A stretch of DNA of 64,000 nt from JAJEDW01 sp963555775. Lineage in GTDB: Bacteria > Acidobacteriota > Terriglobia > 20CM-2-55-15. The DNA lies in contig CAUVWY020000005.1 in the NCBI GenBank assembly GCA_963555775.3, positions 186,001 through 250,000 of the forward strand, given 5' to 3'. Positions 1 to 7,887 of the stretch are shown one piece after another (position 1 is the stretch's first letter; each line of letters opens with the position of its first letter). The translations under genes were made by a program, and so were the position numbers. Below the pieces are notes generated by a model that worked only from the letters and a program-made list of their open reading frames with translations, ran no database searches and was not told the origin of the DNA.

Positions 1-703
1 TCGTATGCGAACCCAACCCCAGGGGCGGATTGCGCACAACGACTTCAAAGGTTCCGCCGATCGTATCGCCGTCTTTCTGCGCCCCTTGAATCGCTTCGAC
101 CATGCGGTCGGCATATTCCGGCAGGACGCATCGAACAACCTTGTCGGTTTTGACCGACTCCAACTGCCCCCAGGACACACGGAAGTCGTCCGGAATCCGA
201 ACCTCGCCTATCGATCTGGTGTGACTCAGGATTTCAACGCCGAAGGTCTTGAGATACAGCTTCGCGACGGCGCCGGCCGCAACTCGCGCCGTGGTTTCCC
301 GCGCGCTGGAACGTTCCAGGATATTGCGCGCGTCGGACTGGTCGAACTTCTGGGAACCAACCAGATCGGCGTGTCCCGGACGCGGGCGCGTCACGACCCG
401 CTTGCCGGCCACTTCTTCGGATACGGGAAGGACCGACATGATGTCTTCCCAGTTTTTCCAGTCCTTGTTCTCGATCATCATCGAGATCGGACTTCCGAGC
501 GTGCGCCCATGTCGAACGCCGGAAAGAACACGAACCTTGTCGGTCTCGATCTTCATCCGGCCGCCCCGGCCATAGCCTCCCTGCCGCCGACCCAATTCTC
601 CGTTAATGAACTCGACATCGAATTCGAGGTTGGCAGGCAGGCCGTCAACCATGGCGATGAGAGCTTGCCCATGCGACTCGCCCGAAGTCCTGAAACTGAA
701 CAT
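1..703 (-). CDS. aroC: Chorismate synthase, C-terminus cut by window edge
   Basis: Last step of the shikimate pathway: converts 5-enolpyruvylshikimate-3-phosphate to chorismate using reduced FMN, in the cytoplasm. Read on the minus strand from the ATG at 703, the protein begins MFSFRTSGESHGQ, with the family's GESHG at residues 8-12 and the GYGRGGRMKIE segment near residues 44-53. About 234 of the usual 350-390 residues lie in the window, and the last residues read NPPLGLGSH. The start is fixed by the conserved N-terminus. Its upstream side carries an insertion sequence beginning about 100 bp away, so its promoter must be short or supplied by the element. Identification is firm; only the C-terminus is unseen. 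Confidence 0.95.
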   Translation of the reverse strand, partial: MFSFRTSGESHGQALIAMVDGLPANLEFDVEFINGELGRRQGGYGRGGRMKIETDKVRVLSGVRHGRTLGSPISMMIENKDWKNWEDIMSVLPVSEEVAGKRVVTRPRPGHADLVGSQKFDQSDARNILERSSARETTARVAAGAVAKLYLKTFGVEILSHTRSIGEVRIPDDFRVSWGQLESVKTDKVVRCVLPEYADRMVEAIQGAQKDGDTIGGTFEVVVRNPPLGLGSHT

Positions 704-790
704 CTTTCAAGTATAGCTGAAAAGAAAGCCGGGTAATCCGAGGACAAGTCACTGTAAACAGGCGCAAAACGGGTCTCCGACTATGACTGC

Positions 791-800
791 AGGGTACCGG
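791..800. repeat. 10-bp target site duplication, left copy
   Basis: AGGGTACCGG lies immediately left of the insertion sequence and recurs exactly at 2717-2726 immediately right of it. A perfect 10-bp duplication agrees with the 8-10 bp typical of ISAs1-family insertions and fixes both element ends. Confidence 0.9.
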
Positions 801-818
801 CAGGGTGAATTTGTCCTT
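801..818 (+). repeat. Left terminal inverted repeat of the IS
   Basis: CAGGGTGAATTTGTCCTT matches the inverted right end (2699-2716) at 13 of 18 positions, including an uninterrupted AATTTGT core. Confidence 0.8.
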
Positions 819-895
819 CCAGTGAACGTCCGAGAATTCAGTGGTTTAACCTGACAAGCTGGACATAGCGAGGAGATTCCTGTATAAAACGCTGA

Positions 896-2700
896 ATGGA
901 GAGGACGAAATTGACCAGCCAGGAACTGTCGGAGATCGGGGTACGGCCAGTGGAGCGAAGCGAGGAAGGGCAGTATCAAGAGCAGATGAAGCGTCATCAT
1001 TATCTGGGCGCACTGGCGAAGATCGGGGAGACGGTCTGGTACGTGGCCACATGGCGCGGGCAGTGGGTGGCGCAACTGAGCCTGTCGGCGTCGGCGCTGA
1101 AGTGCGGGGTTCGGGATCGATGGATCGGCTGGGACTTCCGCTCGCAGTATGGGCGGCTGAAACTGATCGCCAACAACAGCCGCTTTTTGATCCTGCCGGG
1201 CTGGAATCGGCCGAATGTGGGCTCGCGGGTGTTGTCAGGGACCGAGCGGCGGGCCGGGTCGGATTGGCGCGAACGGTTCGGTCATGGGTTGCTGCTGCTG
1301 GAAACGTTTGTGGATCCCCGGCGCTTCCATGGCGGCGTGTATCGCGCGTCGAACTGGTTGGAACTGGGACGGACCCGGGGATACCGGCGCACCCGGGACG
1401 GCTACAGCGCCGAAGCCGATGCCCCGAAGCTTGTCTTTGTGCGTCCCCTGTGCCGCGATGCGCGCGGGCAACTGACCCACCCTGGCCGGGAACATCTTCA
1501 ACTCACCGGAGCCCCCAAGATCATGCTCAATGCCGCACAGATGCGCCAACTCCCCCAGTGCTTCAAGACCATTCCCGATCCGCGCCGCGCTCAGGGACGG
1601 CGCCATCCCTTGTCGGCAGTGCTGGGCATCGCGGCGGGCGCGACGCTGTGCGGCATGCACGGCTATAAAGCCATCTCGGATTGGGCCGATGCCCTGGGGC
1701 AGAAAGCCCGCGAACGTTTTGGCTGCCGGCGGGAGAACGGCCGCTATGTGGTTCCCAGCGAGTTTGTGATTCGGGATTGTCTGGTCCGGATTGAACCGGG
1801 GGCGCTGGACCGGGCGCTCAATGCGTGGAATCGGGCGTGGGGCGCCCCGGACGATGCGCTGGCCATGGATGGCAAGACGATGAAGAACGCCCTCGACTCG
1901 GACGGGCGTCAGACCCACATCATGAGCGTGGTCGGGCATGAGTCGAAACGCTGCTACACCCAAAAAAAGTGGGAACCCTGCCTGTAGCCGGCGGCGAGGA
2001 GCGCAAGCGCACGAACGAAATCGGCATGGCCGTTCCCTTGCTTCAAACCTGCGACATCGCCGGCAAGGACATCACCGGCGATGCCCTGCTGACCCAACGT
2101 GCGATCGCGCACTATTTAGTCGAGCGGGGAGCGCACTATCATTTCACGGTCAAAGGCAACCAACCGACACTGGAACACGATATCGCGTTGCTGTTCCAAA
2201 CCCGCGGACAACCCGACTTTGTCGAGGTCACGCCACCCGAGCATGGCCGCATCGAGACCCGACGCATTTGGTGTAGTACCGAACTCAACCACTACCTCGA
2301 CTTTCCCCACCTGGGCCAGGTCTTTCGGATCGAGCGCGAATCCATCGACAAGAAATCCGGCGCCCTCACGTGTGAAACCGCGCTGGGCATCACGAGCCGC
2401 TCACCCGGCGAGGCCTCCCCCGAACGCTTGCTGGCCATCAATCGCGGTCATTGGAGTATCGAAAGCGTCCATTACATCATCGACTGGAATTACGATGAGG
2501 ACCGCAGTCGAATCCGCACCGGCTTCGGCCCGGAAAACATCACCCGCCTCCGACGCTTTGCCGTCGGTATTCTCAAATCCTTTCAAAAACCCGCTCAATC
2601 GATCGCCCAATCGATGCGCAAACTCTCTTTCAATACCCGTCTCGTCTTCGACTACTTGAGAATGACTCGAAATTCATCCTCCACATCATGCTCCATCTGA
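896..2700 (+). CDS. ISAs1-family transposase with N-terminal DruA-like (DUF4338) domain, split by -1 frameshift
   Basis: Frame 1 (896-1987) begins MERTKLTSQELSEIGVRPV. Residues about 30-205 match the DUF4338/DruA pattern: HHYLG, RDRWIGW, NNSRFLILP, LLLETFVD and ASNWLELGRTRG. From about residue 215 the ISAs1 N-terminal domain follows (FKTIPDPRRAQGRRHPLSAV), then the first catalytic Asp in AMDGKTMKN. The frame then runs into a stop after TQKKWEPCL. The rest continues in the -1 frame from 1969 (VGTLPVAGG, NEIGM, DITGDALLTQ with the second Asp, HWSIESVHYIIDW with the Glu) to 2700. The junction is CAA AAA AAG, so the zero frame reads the classic heptamer A AAA AAG at 1963-1969. Joining 896-1969 to 1969-2700 gives about 601 residues with all DDE residues. 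It may be programmed frameshifting, a decay mutation or a homopolymer error. Confidence 0.85.
1963..1969 (+). promoter_or_regulatory. Slippery heptamer A_AAA_AAG, putative -1 ribosomal frameshift site
   Basis: In the zero frame the codons are CAA AAA AAG, so A_AAA_AAG sits in the correct X_XXY_YYZ phase. This motif supports -1 frameshifting in IS3- and IS1-type elements. Slipping here restores the conserved TQKKVGTLP segment of ISAs1 transposases. No obvious upstream Shine-Dalgarno stimulator was confirmed, so a sequencing or mutational indel stays possible. Confidence 0.5.
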
Positions 2701-2716
2701 GAACAAATTTGCCGTG
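2699..2716 (-). repeat. Right terminal inverted repeat of the IS
   Basis: Read inwards on the minus strand this is CACGGCAAATTTGTTCTC, the imperfect inverse of 801-818. It ends directly at the right copy of the target duplication. Confidence 0.8.
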
Positions 2717-2726
2717 AGGGTACCGG
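2717..2726. repeat. 10-bp target site duplication, right copy
   Basis: AGGGTACCGG, identical to 791-800. The presumed empty site is obtained by joining 790 to 2717. Confidence 0.9.
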
Positions 2727-2762
2727 CGGCGGCGTTGACCATGTTACAGGTATTCCGATACG

Positions 2763-3533
2763 ATGACGCCTATGCCATTCGGCCCGAAAGCGGCGGTTAT
2801 CGAAGTCCAGGAAACAGCGTTGCTGGCCGTACGCTCCATTCGAGGCGCTTTCCGGCGCCCGTTTTATTTTCGCGATATCCTGATCCAGATGGACCATATC
2901 GGCGTAGGGTCCCTCACAATCATCATGCTGACGGGGTTTTCGACCGGCGCCGTCCTGACTCTGCAAAGTTCCGCGGCAATGTCCCGCTTCGGTGCGGTGG
3001 GACTGACAGGGTCGCTGGTTTCCGTTGTGCTCGTGCGCGAACTCGGCCCCGTCCTGTCGGCATTGCTGGTCGCCGGCCGTGCGGGTTCGGGCATGGCCTC
3101 GGAACTCGGGTCCATGCAAGTGACCGAACAGGTCAACGCAATGAGGGCACTGGGAACCGATCCGATCAAGAAACTCGTCGTCCCGCGGCTCTTTGCAACC
3201 GTGACGATGCAACCGCTGCTCACGATCGTCGCCGACGCAACGGGGATCGTTGGAGGTCTGGCCGTTGCGGTCGGCATGCTCCAAATCAGTGCCAACCTCT
3301 ACCTTAGCTCCGCGTGGAACGGACTGAATTATTACGATGTTCTCGGGGGCCTGATCAAACCCATCGTTTTCGGCGCCATCATTGCCGTCGTCAGTTGCCG
3401 TTGCGGGATGCGAACCGAGGGAGGCACTCAGGGCATCGGTCGCTCGACGACACAGGCCGTGGTGGTGTCGTCGGTGCTCATTCTCGTCACCGACTTTTTT
3501 CTGACCCGCCTTATTCTGCTTTATACGTCATGA
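2763..3533 (+). CDS. mlaE: MlaE-type ABC permease of a phospholipid/MCE transport system
   Basis: Inner-membrane permease (256 aa) of the MCE (Mla-like) system that moves phospholipids between inner and outer membranes. It shows the family's hydrophobic segments and the signature RELGPVLSALLVAGRAGSGMA region at about residues 92-112, followed by MRALG(T)DP near 127-134. The ATG at 2763 lies only about 35 bp past the insertion sequence, so the native promoter may have been displaced. Its stop overlaps the ATG of the ATPase gene (ATGA at 3530-3533), indicating translational coupling. mlaF and mlaD follow in the same direction. Confidence 0.93.
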   Translation: MTPMPFGPKAAVIEVQETALLAVRSIRGAFRRPFYFRDILIQMDHIGVGSLTIIMLTGFSTGAVLTLQSSAAMSRFGAVGLTGSLVSVVLVRELGPVLSALLVAGRAGSGMASELGSMQVTEQVNAMRALGTDPIKKLVVPRLFATVTMQPLLTIVADATGIVGGLAVAVGMLQISANLYLSSAWNGLNYYDVLGGLIKPIVFGAIIAVVSCRCGMRTEGGTQGIGRSTTQAVVVSSVLILVTDFFLTRLILLYTS

Positions 3534-4369
3534 AGGCATCGGAAGACCGTTCCAGTGACCGAACGCCCGCGTCCGCGGCGCCGCTGCTGGAATTGCGCCG
3601 CGTCTCCAAATACTACGGGGATTCGCGAGTTCTGAACGACGTGTCCTTTGAATTGTACCGTGGCGAGACGAAGATCATTCTCGGCGGCAGCGGGTCTGGC
3701 AAATCGACGATGTTGAAGCTGATGATGGGACTTGAACGTCCGGACGAGGGACAAGTATTGATCGAGGGTGTCGACGTAACGACAGCCAGTGAGCGCGATC
3801 TCAACCTTCTGCGCCCCCGGATCGGGATGGTGTTTCAGGAGTCCGCTCTCTTCGATTCATTAAGCGTCTTCGAGAACGTGGCTTATCGCCTGTATGAACG
3901 CAACATGGACGAAGAAGAAATTGAGGATCGTGTCGAACGTATCCTGGGTTTCGTCGGGCTCAAGGAGGCCATCAATCAAATGCCCTCGGAGCTGTCGGGA
4001 GGAATGAAGCGGCGCGTATCGCTTGCACGTGCGCTGGCCTTTCAGCCCAAGGCGATGCTGTATGACGAACCCACAGCCGGTCTCGACCCGATCACGTCCA
4101 GAAAGATCAATGAGTTGATCATCCGTCTCCGGGACACCGACGATGTATCGAGCGTGTTCGTCACCCACCGGCTGCGCGACGCTTTCACGCTCGCCAGCCA
4201 ATACGCCGCGGAGGCCGACGGCCAAGTCCGCTTCGTTCGTGAAGACGGCACCTTCTGCATCGCTCATACCCGGTTCGTCATGCTTCACGAAGGGGGAATC
4301 ATCTTCGAGGGACCGGACGAAGTACTTCGGAAATCGACGGATCCATACATTCAAAAGTTCATTGCATAG
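3530..4369 (+). CDS. mlaF: MlaF-type ABC transporter ATP-binding protein
   Basis: Cytoplasmic ATPase (279 aa) that powers the MlaE permease. Walker A is GGSGSGKST at residues 52-60, the signature motif LSGGMKRR lies near 155, Walker B with catalytic Glu is AMLYDEP near 175, and VTHR supplies the switch His. The LSGGM variant with an Arg pair is typical of MlaF/Ttg2A ATPases. The start at 3530 is chosen because it overlaps the mlaE stop and gives the usual N-terminus; the reading frame is open further upstream but that part runs through mlaE. The C-terminal part has a roughly 20-residue insert around QYAAEADGQVRFVREDG between the switch His and the last strands. Confidence 0.93.
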   Translation: MKASEDRSSDRTPASAAPLLELRRVSKYYGDSRVLNDVSFELYRGETKIILGGSGSGKSTMLKLMMGLERPDEGQVLIEGVDVTTASERDLNLLRPRIGMVFQESALFDSLSVFENVAYRLYERNMDEEEIEDRVERILGFVGLKEAINQMPSELSGGMKRRVSLARALAFQPKAMLYDEPTAGLDPITSRKINELIIRLRDTDDVSSVFVTHRLRDAFTLASQYAAEADGQVRFVREDGTFCIAHTRFVMLHEGGIIFEGPDEVLRKSTDPYIQKFIA

Positions 4370-4413
4370 CCAGAAGAAGTTCATCGCATAACCTGAATTC
4401 GAAAGGAGGACAA

Positions 4414-5484
4414 ATGGCAAGGGGTCAATCAATTTCGTGGGCCGAGCTTCGGGTCGGTATTCTCGTGATCGCCAGTTTCGCGTTGTTGGCCGTCGCGATT
4501 TTCTTCATGAGCGGGCAAATCGGTTTCTTTCAGCCCATAAACACGATCACGGCCTATTTCGCATCGGCCAACGGCATGAAGGCCGGCGCCGAGGTCCATC
4601 TTGAAGGGGTGACGATTGGAAACGTCCGCAGCGTTCAGGTGACCAATGACCCCGATCCCAACCGATTGGCGGCAATCGAAATGAGGGTCGATAGGCGTTT
4701 CACGATCCCCTCGGATACCGTTTTGACTATCGGCACGATCGGCCTGCTCGGCGATTCCATCATAAGAATGACACGCGCAGGCACGTCGGGCCCACCGTTG
4801 ACCGACGGCGGGCAAATTCAGGGAGAGCCCGAAGGCGACATCCGTGCGATCATTCAACAGACCAATGACGTTGTCGCCAATCTCGACATCCTGAGCGAAC
4901 AGGTCACCGAGATCGCAGCTGGAATCGAACGGGGAGAAGGGACATTGGGCCGGCTTCTCACCGACGAGTCGGTCTTCGAAAACCTGGATGCGATAGTGAT
5001 GGAAGCCCGTCTCCTGGTCGAAAACGCACGGACTGGCGACGGCACCATGGGACGCTTCATTTCCGATCCGGCCCTTTACGAACGCGCTACCGCAGCGGTG
5101 GAGGATCTGGAAGCCATTGTCGAATCGATCCAGAATGGCGAAGGCACGATCGGACTACTTGTGAACGACCGTTCTCTCTACGACCGCGCCGACAACCTGG
5201 TGGCTTCAGCCGAAACCATCGTCGCCGGCGTCCAGAACGGCGAAGGCACGATCGGTCGCATGCTCACCGACGCGTCACTGTTCGAGAACATGAACGATAC
5301 CACCGAAGAAGTCAGAGCGATGGTCACAAGCATTACCAACAGCGAAGGAACGGCGGGACGTTTGATAAATGACCCGGCGCTGTACGACAACCTGAATCAG
5401 ACAATCTCGGAACTCCTCAAGCTGATGTACGATTTCAGGGAAGACCCCGGGAAATTCCTGACGATCAACTTCAGATTGTTCTAG
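4414..5484 (+). CDS. mlaD: MlaD-type MCE-domain protein with five GxGTxGxLxxD repeats
   Basis: Periplasmic, membrane-anchored lipid-binding subunit (356 aa). An N-terminal transmembrane helix spans about residues 14-33, and the MCE domain follows at about 40-118 (FASANGMKAGAEVHLEGV, then TIGLLGDSIIRM). The C-terminal half holds five repeats of about 36 residues beginning GEGTLGRLLTD, GDGTMGRFISD, GEGTIGLLVND, GEGTIGRMLTD and SEGTAGRLIND, likely helical as in long MCE proteins. AAAGGAGGA at 4402-4410 is a strong ribosome binding site. The protein ends GKFLTINFRLF, and its TAG stop lies inside the CTAG end of a palindromic element. It closes the mlaEFD operon. Confidence 0.92.
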   Translation: MARGQSISWAELRVGILVIASFALLAVAIFFMSGQIGFFQPINTITAYFASANGMKAGAEVHLEGVTIGNVRSVQVTNDPDPNRLAAIEMRVDRRFTIPSDTVLTIGTIGLLGDSIIRMTRAGTSGPPLTDGGQIQGEPEGDIRAIIQQTNDVVANLDILSEQVTEIAAGIERGEGTLGRLLTDESVFENLDAIVMEARLLVENARTGDGTMGRFISDPALYERATAAVEDLEAIVESIQNGEGTIGLLVNDRSLYDRADNLVASAETIVAGVQNGEGTIGRMLTDASLFENMNDTTEEVRAMVTSITNSEGTAGRLINDPALYDNLNQTISELLKLMYDFREDPGKFLTINFRLF

Positions 5485-5610
5485 CAGCCTGTCGGACTTT
5501 CGGCGTAAGTCCTTTGTTTTCAACAACGGCCCTTTTTAGCCCGAAACTGTAAACACAGTCATATGAATGACTTAGGTTTTTGATTCGGTGTTAGTCCGAC
5601 AGGCTGCTAG
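5481..5610. mobile_element. MITE-like element with perfect 17-bp terminal inverted repeats
   Basis: CTAGCAGCCTGTCGGAC at 5481-5497 is repeated perfectly in inverse orientation at 5594-5610. The 130-bp unit has no coding capacity. Its left end contains the mlaD stop codon (CTAG), and its right CTAG is shared with the next element. Size, ends and apparent CTAG target fit a MITE mobilised by a full-length transposase elsewhere. Confidence 0.75.
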
Positions 5611-5791
5611 GCCGCTTTTCTCACGGGTTTTCGTCGCGAAGAGTCGGAGACGCCGTCAGAGCTACGGCGCGTTCCCCGCGCCGGGCGCGTGGCGGCGCGT
5701 TCGTCGCGCCGGATCAAGCGCGTCCGGGGGGCGCGTGACTGGCGGATGGATCCGGCGCTGTAGCAGACAACTCGTGAGAAACGCGGGCTAG
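5607..5791. mobile_element. Second MITE-like element with about 25-bp imperfect terminal inverted repeats
   Basis: The left arm CTAGGCCGCTTTTCTCACG (5607 onwards) mirrors the right arm, which read on the minus strand from 5791 is CTAGCCCGCGTTTCTCACG; similarity continues for several more bases. Both ends are CTAG. The interior is very GC-rich with further short inverted repeats and no gene. Together with the previous element it accounts for the whole gap between mlaD and greA. Confidence 0.65.
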
Positions 5792-5818
5792 GCGATCCGA
5801 CCGAGTTGGAGACTTTCG

Positions 5819-6322
5819 ATGGCACTTGACGCTCAGAAAAAACTCGAAGGCGAGATCAAGATCCTCAAAAAGGAACTGACGACGGAATTGCCTCGCGCGC
5901 TGAAAACAGCGATCGCGATGGGCGATCTGAGGGAGAACGCGGAATATCACGCGGCGAAGGATCGCCGCGATTACGTGATGGCACGGATCGGCCAACTGAG
6001 GCGCCGCCTGTTCGATCTCGCGATGGTCAACGTCGACAAGATTCCCCACGACAGGATCTCCCTCGGTTCGACCGTCATCCTGTTCGACATCGAGAAAGAA
6101 GAGGAAATCACCTACAAGCTTGTCACGAGCGAGGATTCCGATGCCGAGCACGGGGCGATTTCAACGACCTCACCGATCGGTCGAGGCCTGCTCAACAAGC
6201 GCGAAGGCGATGAAGTCCAGATCCGGATTCCCTCCGGCATGCGAAGCTTCGAGGTCATCGGCTTCAAGACCATCCACGATGGGAAGGGACGACCGGAAGA
6301 AGCGGTCGAAACCGATCAATGA
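5819..6322 (+). CDS. greA: Transcription elongation factor GreA
   Basis: Binds the RNA polymerase secondary channel and stimulates cleavage of backtracked RNA. The 167-aa protein has the N-terminal coiled coil and the acidic tip in GDLRENAEYHAAKD, with Asp36 and Glu39 corresponding to the catalytic-tip acids of E. coli GreA. The C-terminal FKBP-like domain follows (TVILFD, TTSPIGRGLLNKREGDEV). GreA is usually about 158 residues, so the length is normal. GGAG stands 8 nt before the ATG. It stands alone after two palindromic elements, so its promoter must lie in or between them. Confidence 0.93.
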   Translation: MALDAQKKLEGEIKILKKELTTELPRALKTAIAMGDLRENAEYHAAKDRRDYVMARIGQLRRRLFDLAMVNVDKIPHDRISLGSTVILFDIEKEEEITYKLVTSEDSDAEHGAISTTSPIGRGLLNKREGDEVQIRIPSGMRSFEVIGFKTIHDGKGRPEEAVETDQ

Positions 6323-6398
6323 GAAGGGGCGGTTGAAGGTCCCCCGGTCGCCATCTCATGTTCTCTCTCCAGACCGGTACTCGTGGGTCGAGGTCACC

Positions 6399-6427
6399 TT
6401 GTTCCGGGGACGGAATTGACATAAAAT
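6399..6427 (+). promoter_or_regulatory. Putative sigma-70-type promoter
   Basis: TTGTTC (6399-6404) and TAAAAT (6422-6427) are separated by 17 bp and lie about 44 bp before the phosphatidyltransferase start. The -10 fits well; the -35 matches only its TTG half. Confidence 0.4.
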
Positions 6428-6470
6428 CCGTTATCAGAATGCGTTAGCAGTAACACGCAATCGAAGGTTC

Positions 6471-7136
6471 ATGTCATTCCACACCATCAGCGGCAAGATC
6501 GGAACCGCCGGCCAGAAGGTTCTGGATTTCCTGGTTACCCCCATTTCGAAACTCAACGTCGACCCAAACGTCCTGACCTTTATCGGGCTTGGCATCAACA
6601 TTCTCGCGACGGTCCTTTTTGCCAGAGGACTCTTTTTCTGGGCGGGCCTGGTGATGCTGTTCGGAGGCATCTTCGACATGCTCGACGGCGCCGTTGCCCG
6701 TGTCAGCAAACGGGTCACGCGTTTTGGCGGATTCCTGGATTCGGTCATCGACCGCTATTCGGACATGCTGATGCTGTTTGGACTGCTGATCTGGTACGCC
6801 AAGGTCGAGCGGCTCGCCTACGTCGGGCTGACGGGAATGGCCATTATCGGATCGGTCATGATCAGCTACACACGCGCGCGCGCCGAGTCGCTGATCCCCA
6901 AATGCAAGGTGGGGTTTCTGGAACGGGCTGAACGCGTCGTGCTGCTGATTATCGCCGCACTGACCGATCGCATGGCCGTCGCACTTTGGATACTGGCCAT
7001 CCTTACCAACTGGACCGCCATTCATCGTACCTGGTTTACGTACCGGGAACTGTCGCGGCTGGAACGTCAGGAAATGGAGGTCGAATCGCACAAGCCGGAA
7101 GCCGGCGCAATAGACGCCAGCCTGCCGACCTCCTGA
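6471..7136 (+). CDS. CDP-alcohol phosphatidyltransferase
   Basis: Integral membrane enzyme (221 aa) that transfers a phosphatidyl group from a CDP-lipid to an alcohol acceptor in phospholipid synthesis. The full catalytic motif D-x2-D-G-x2-A-R-x8-G-x3-D-x3-D is present: Asp69, Asp72, Gly73, Ala76-Arg77, Gly86, Asp90 and Asp94. Several hydrophobic helices follow. The acceptor is not readable from the sequence; inositol-phosphate- or glycerol-phosphate-type enzymes are both possible. The C-terminus adds a charged tail. It is convergent with the LolA-like gene on the other strand. Confidence 0.88.
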   Translation: MSFHTISGKIGTAGQKVLDFLVTPISKLNVDPNVLTFIGLGINILATVLFARGLFFWAGLVMLFGGIFDMLDGAVARVSKRVTRFGGFLDSVIDRYSDMLMLFGLLIWYAKVERLAYVGLTGMAIIGSVMISYTRARAESLIPKCKVGFLERAERVVLLIIAALTDRMAVALWILAILTNWTAIHRTWFTYRELSRLERQEMEVESHKPEAGAIDASLPTS

Positions 7137-7167
7137 ACATTCAACGTATTCGCCGTCGTATCCGCTG

Positions 7168-7887
7168 TCAGTTCATGCGAAGGGTTTCGACGTTGTCGGG
7201 CAGGTCCAGTTCGAAAGTCGAATCGGGTATTCCGCCGTTGATCGTCACGGACACATACTTGACGACCTGATAGTTCAAACTGGGCTGGTCGAGTCGTTGC
7301 TGGAGTGGAACCCACCGATCCTGATCTATCCAGAGACGGATTCTGGATATCCGGCTGCGGACCTCATCCGAGCGCGGTATGAGTTCGAGAAGCGACGTGC
7401 GTACGCCGTCCAGATCTTCGTCTCCGACAAGCTCGATTTCAAAGTTTGAAGCCAGTGACGCGTTCCCGGGACCGAAACCCACCACCAGAAACTGCGCGAC
7501 ATCGGCGCCGCCTCCGAGGGTCCCCAGGGAAACCTGGTTGGTCCGTGGGTTGTAACTCTGGAACTCGCTGCTGGTGACGAGCACTTCCTGCCGAGCGATT
7601 TCAGGGTCGGTGATGTTCAGCCGGATTCGACTCTCGGCGCCACGAACTTCAAAATAGACGATGCCGGAAGTGAGGTCGTGGTCGTTCACCAGACCGTTCA
7701 CGGTGTCTCGGTCGACACGCGCCTCGAGCGTCTGGAATTCCCTTCCCGCGCCAGCCATCCTTTCGAGCACATCCTCGAGCGAAAACGTCGCTTGGCCGAA
7801 GCCCGGGGCCGCAACGATCCACCCGACAAAGAGAATCGCAATGTATCGCATACTCCGCGTCATTCGCATGATCCGCATCATTCGCAT
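7168..7887 (-). CDS. LolA-like periplasmic lipoprotein carrier
   Basis: Predicted secreted protein (239 aa from the first start) with a LolA/LolB-type half-barrel pattern: alternating strands such as GIVYFEVRGAESRIRLNI, SEFQSYNPRTNQV and WVPLQQRLDQPSLNYQVVKY. An N-terminal signal peptide is visible (YIAILFVGWIVAAPGFGQA). The ATG at 7887 overlaps the upstream stop (TAATG), but a second start at 7851 gives a conventional signal peptide; the extra 12 residues (MRMMRIMRMTRS) come from a simple-sequence repeat. It sits last in a cluster with an FtsX permease and a LolD-type ATPase, which supports a role in carrying lipoproteins across the periplasm. Identification as LolA is by pattern and context, not certain. 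Confidence 0.65.
   Translation of the reverse strand: MRMMRIMRMTRSMRYIAILFVGWIVAAPGFGQATFSLEDVLERMAGAGREFQTLEARVDRDTVNGLVNDHDLTSGIVYFEVRGAESRIRLNITDPEIARQEVLVTSSEFQSYNPRTNQVSLGTLGGGADVAQFLVVGFGPGNASLASNFEIELVGDEDLDGVRTSLLELIPRSDEVRSRISRIRLWIDQDRWVPLQQRLDQPSLNYQVVKYVSVTINGGIPDSTFELDLPDNVETLRMN

Larger units (their letters stand above)
801..2716 (+). mobile_element. Complete ISAs1-family insertion sequence with DruA-type domain in its transposase
   Basis: A 1916-bp element. The left end starts CAGGGTGAATTTGTCCTT and the right end, read inwards on the minus strand from 2716, is CACGGCAAATTTGTTCTC, an imperfect terminal inverted repeat matching at 13 of 18 positions. Perfect 10-bp direct repeats (AGGGTACCGG) flank it at 791-800 and 2717-2726. 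One transposase gene in two overlapping frames (896-2700) fills the interior. Intact ends and duplication suggest a fairly recent insertion, into the gap between aroC (divergent) and the mlaE operon. Confidence 0.9.

Noticed and set aside
749..1075. Minus-strand open frame of 108 codons
   Set aside because: Crosses the left boundary of the insertion sequence and overlaps the transposase; no motif.
896..1650. Druantia antiphage defence system
   Set aside because: Only the DruA-like domain is present, fused to a transposase inside an IS; no druB-E helicase genes adjoin.
1235..1963. Minus-strand open frame of 242 codons
   Set aside because: Antisense to the DruA/ISAs1 transposase, which has all expected motifs.
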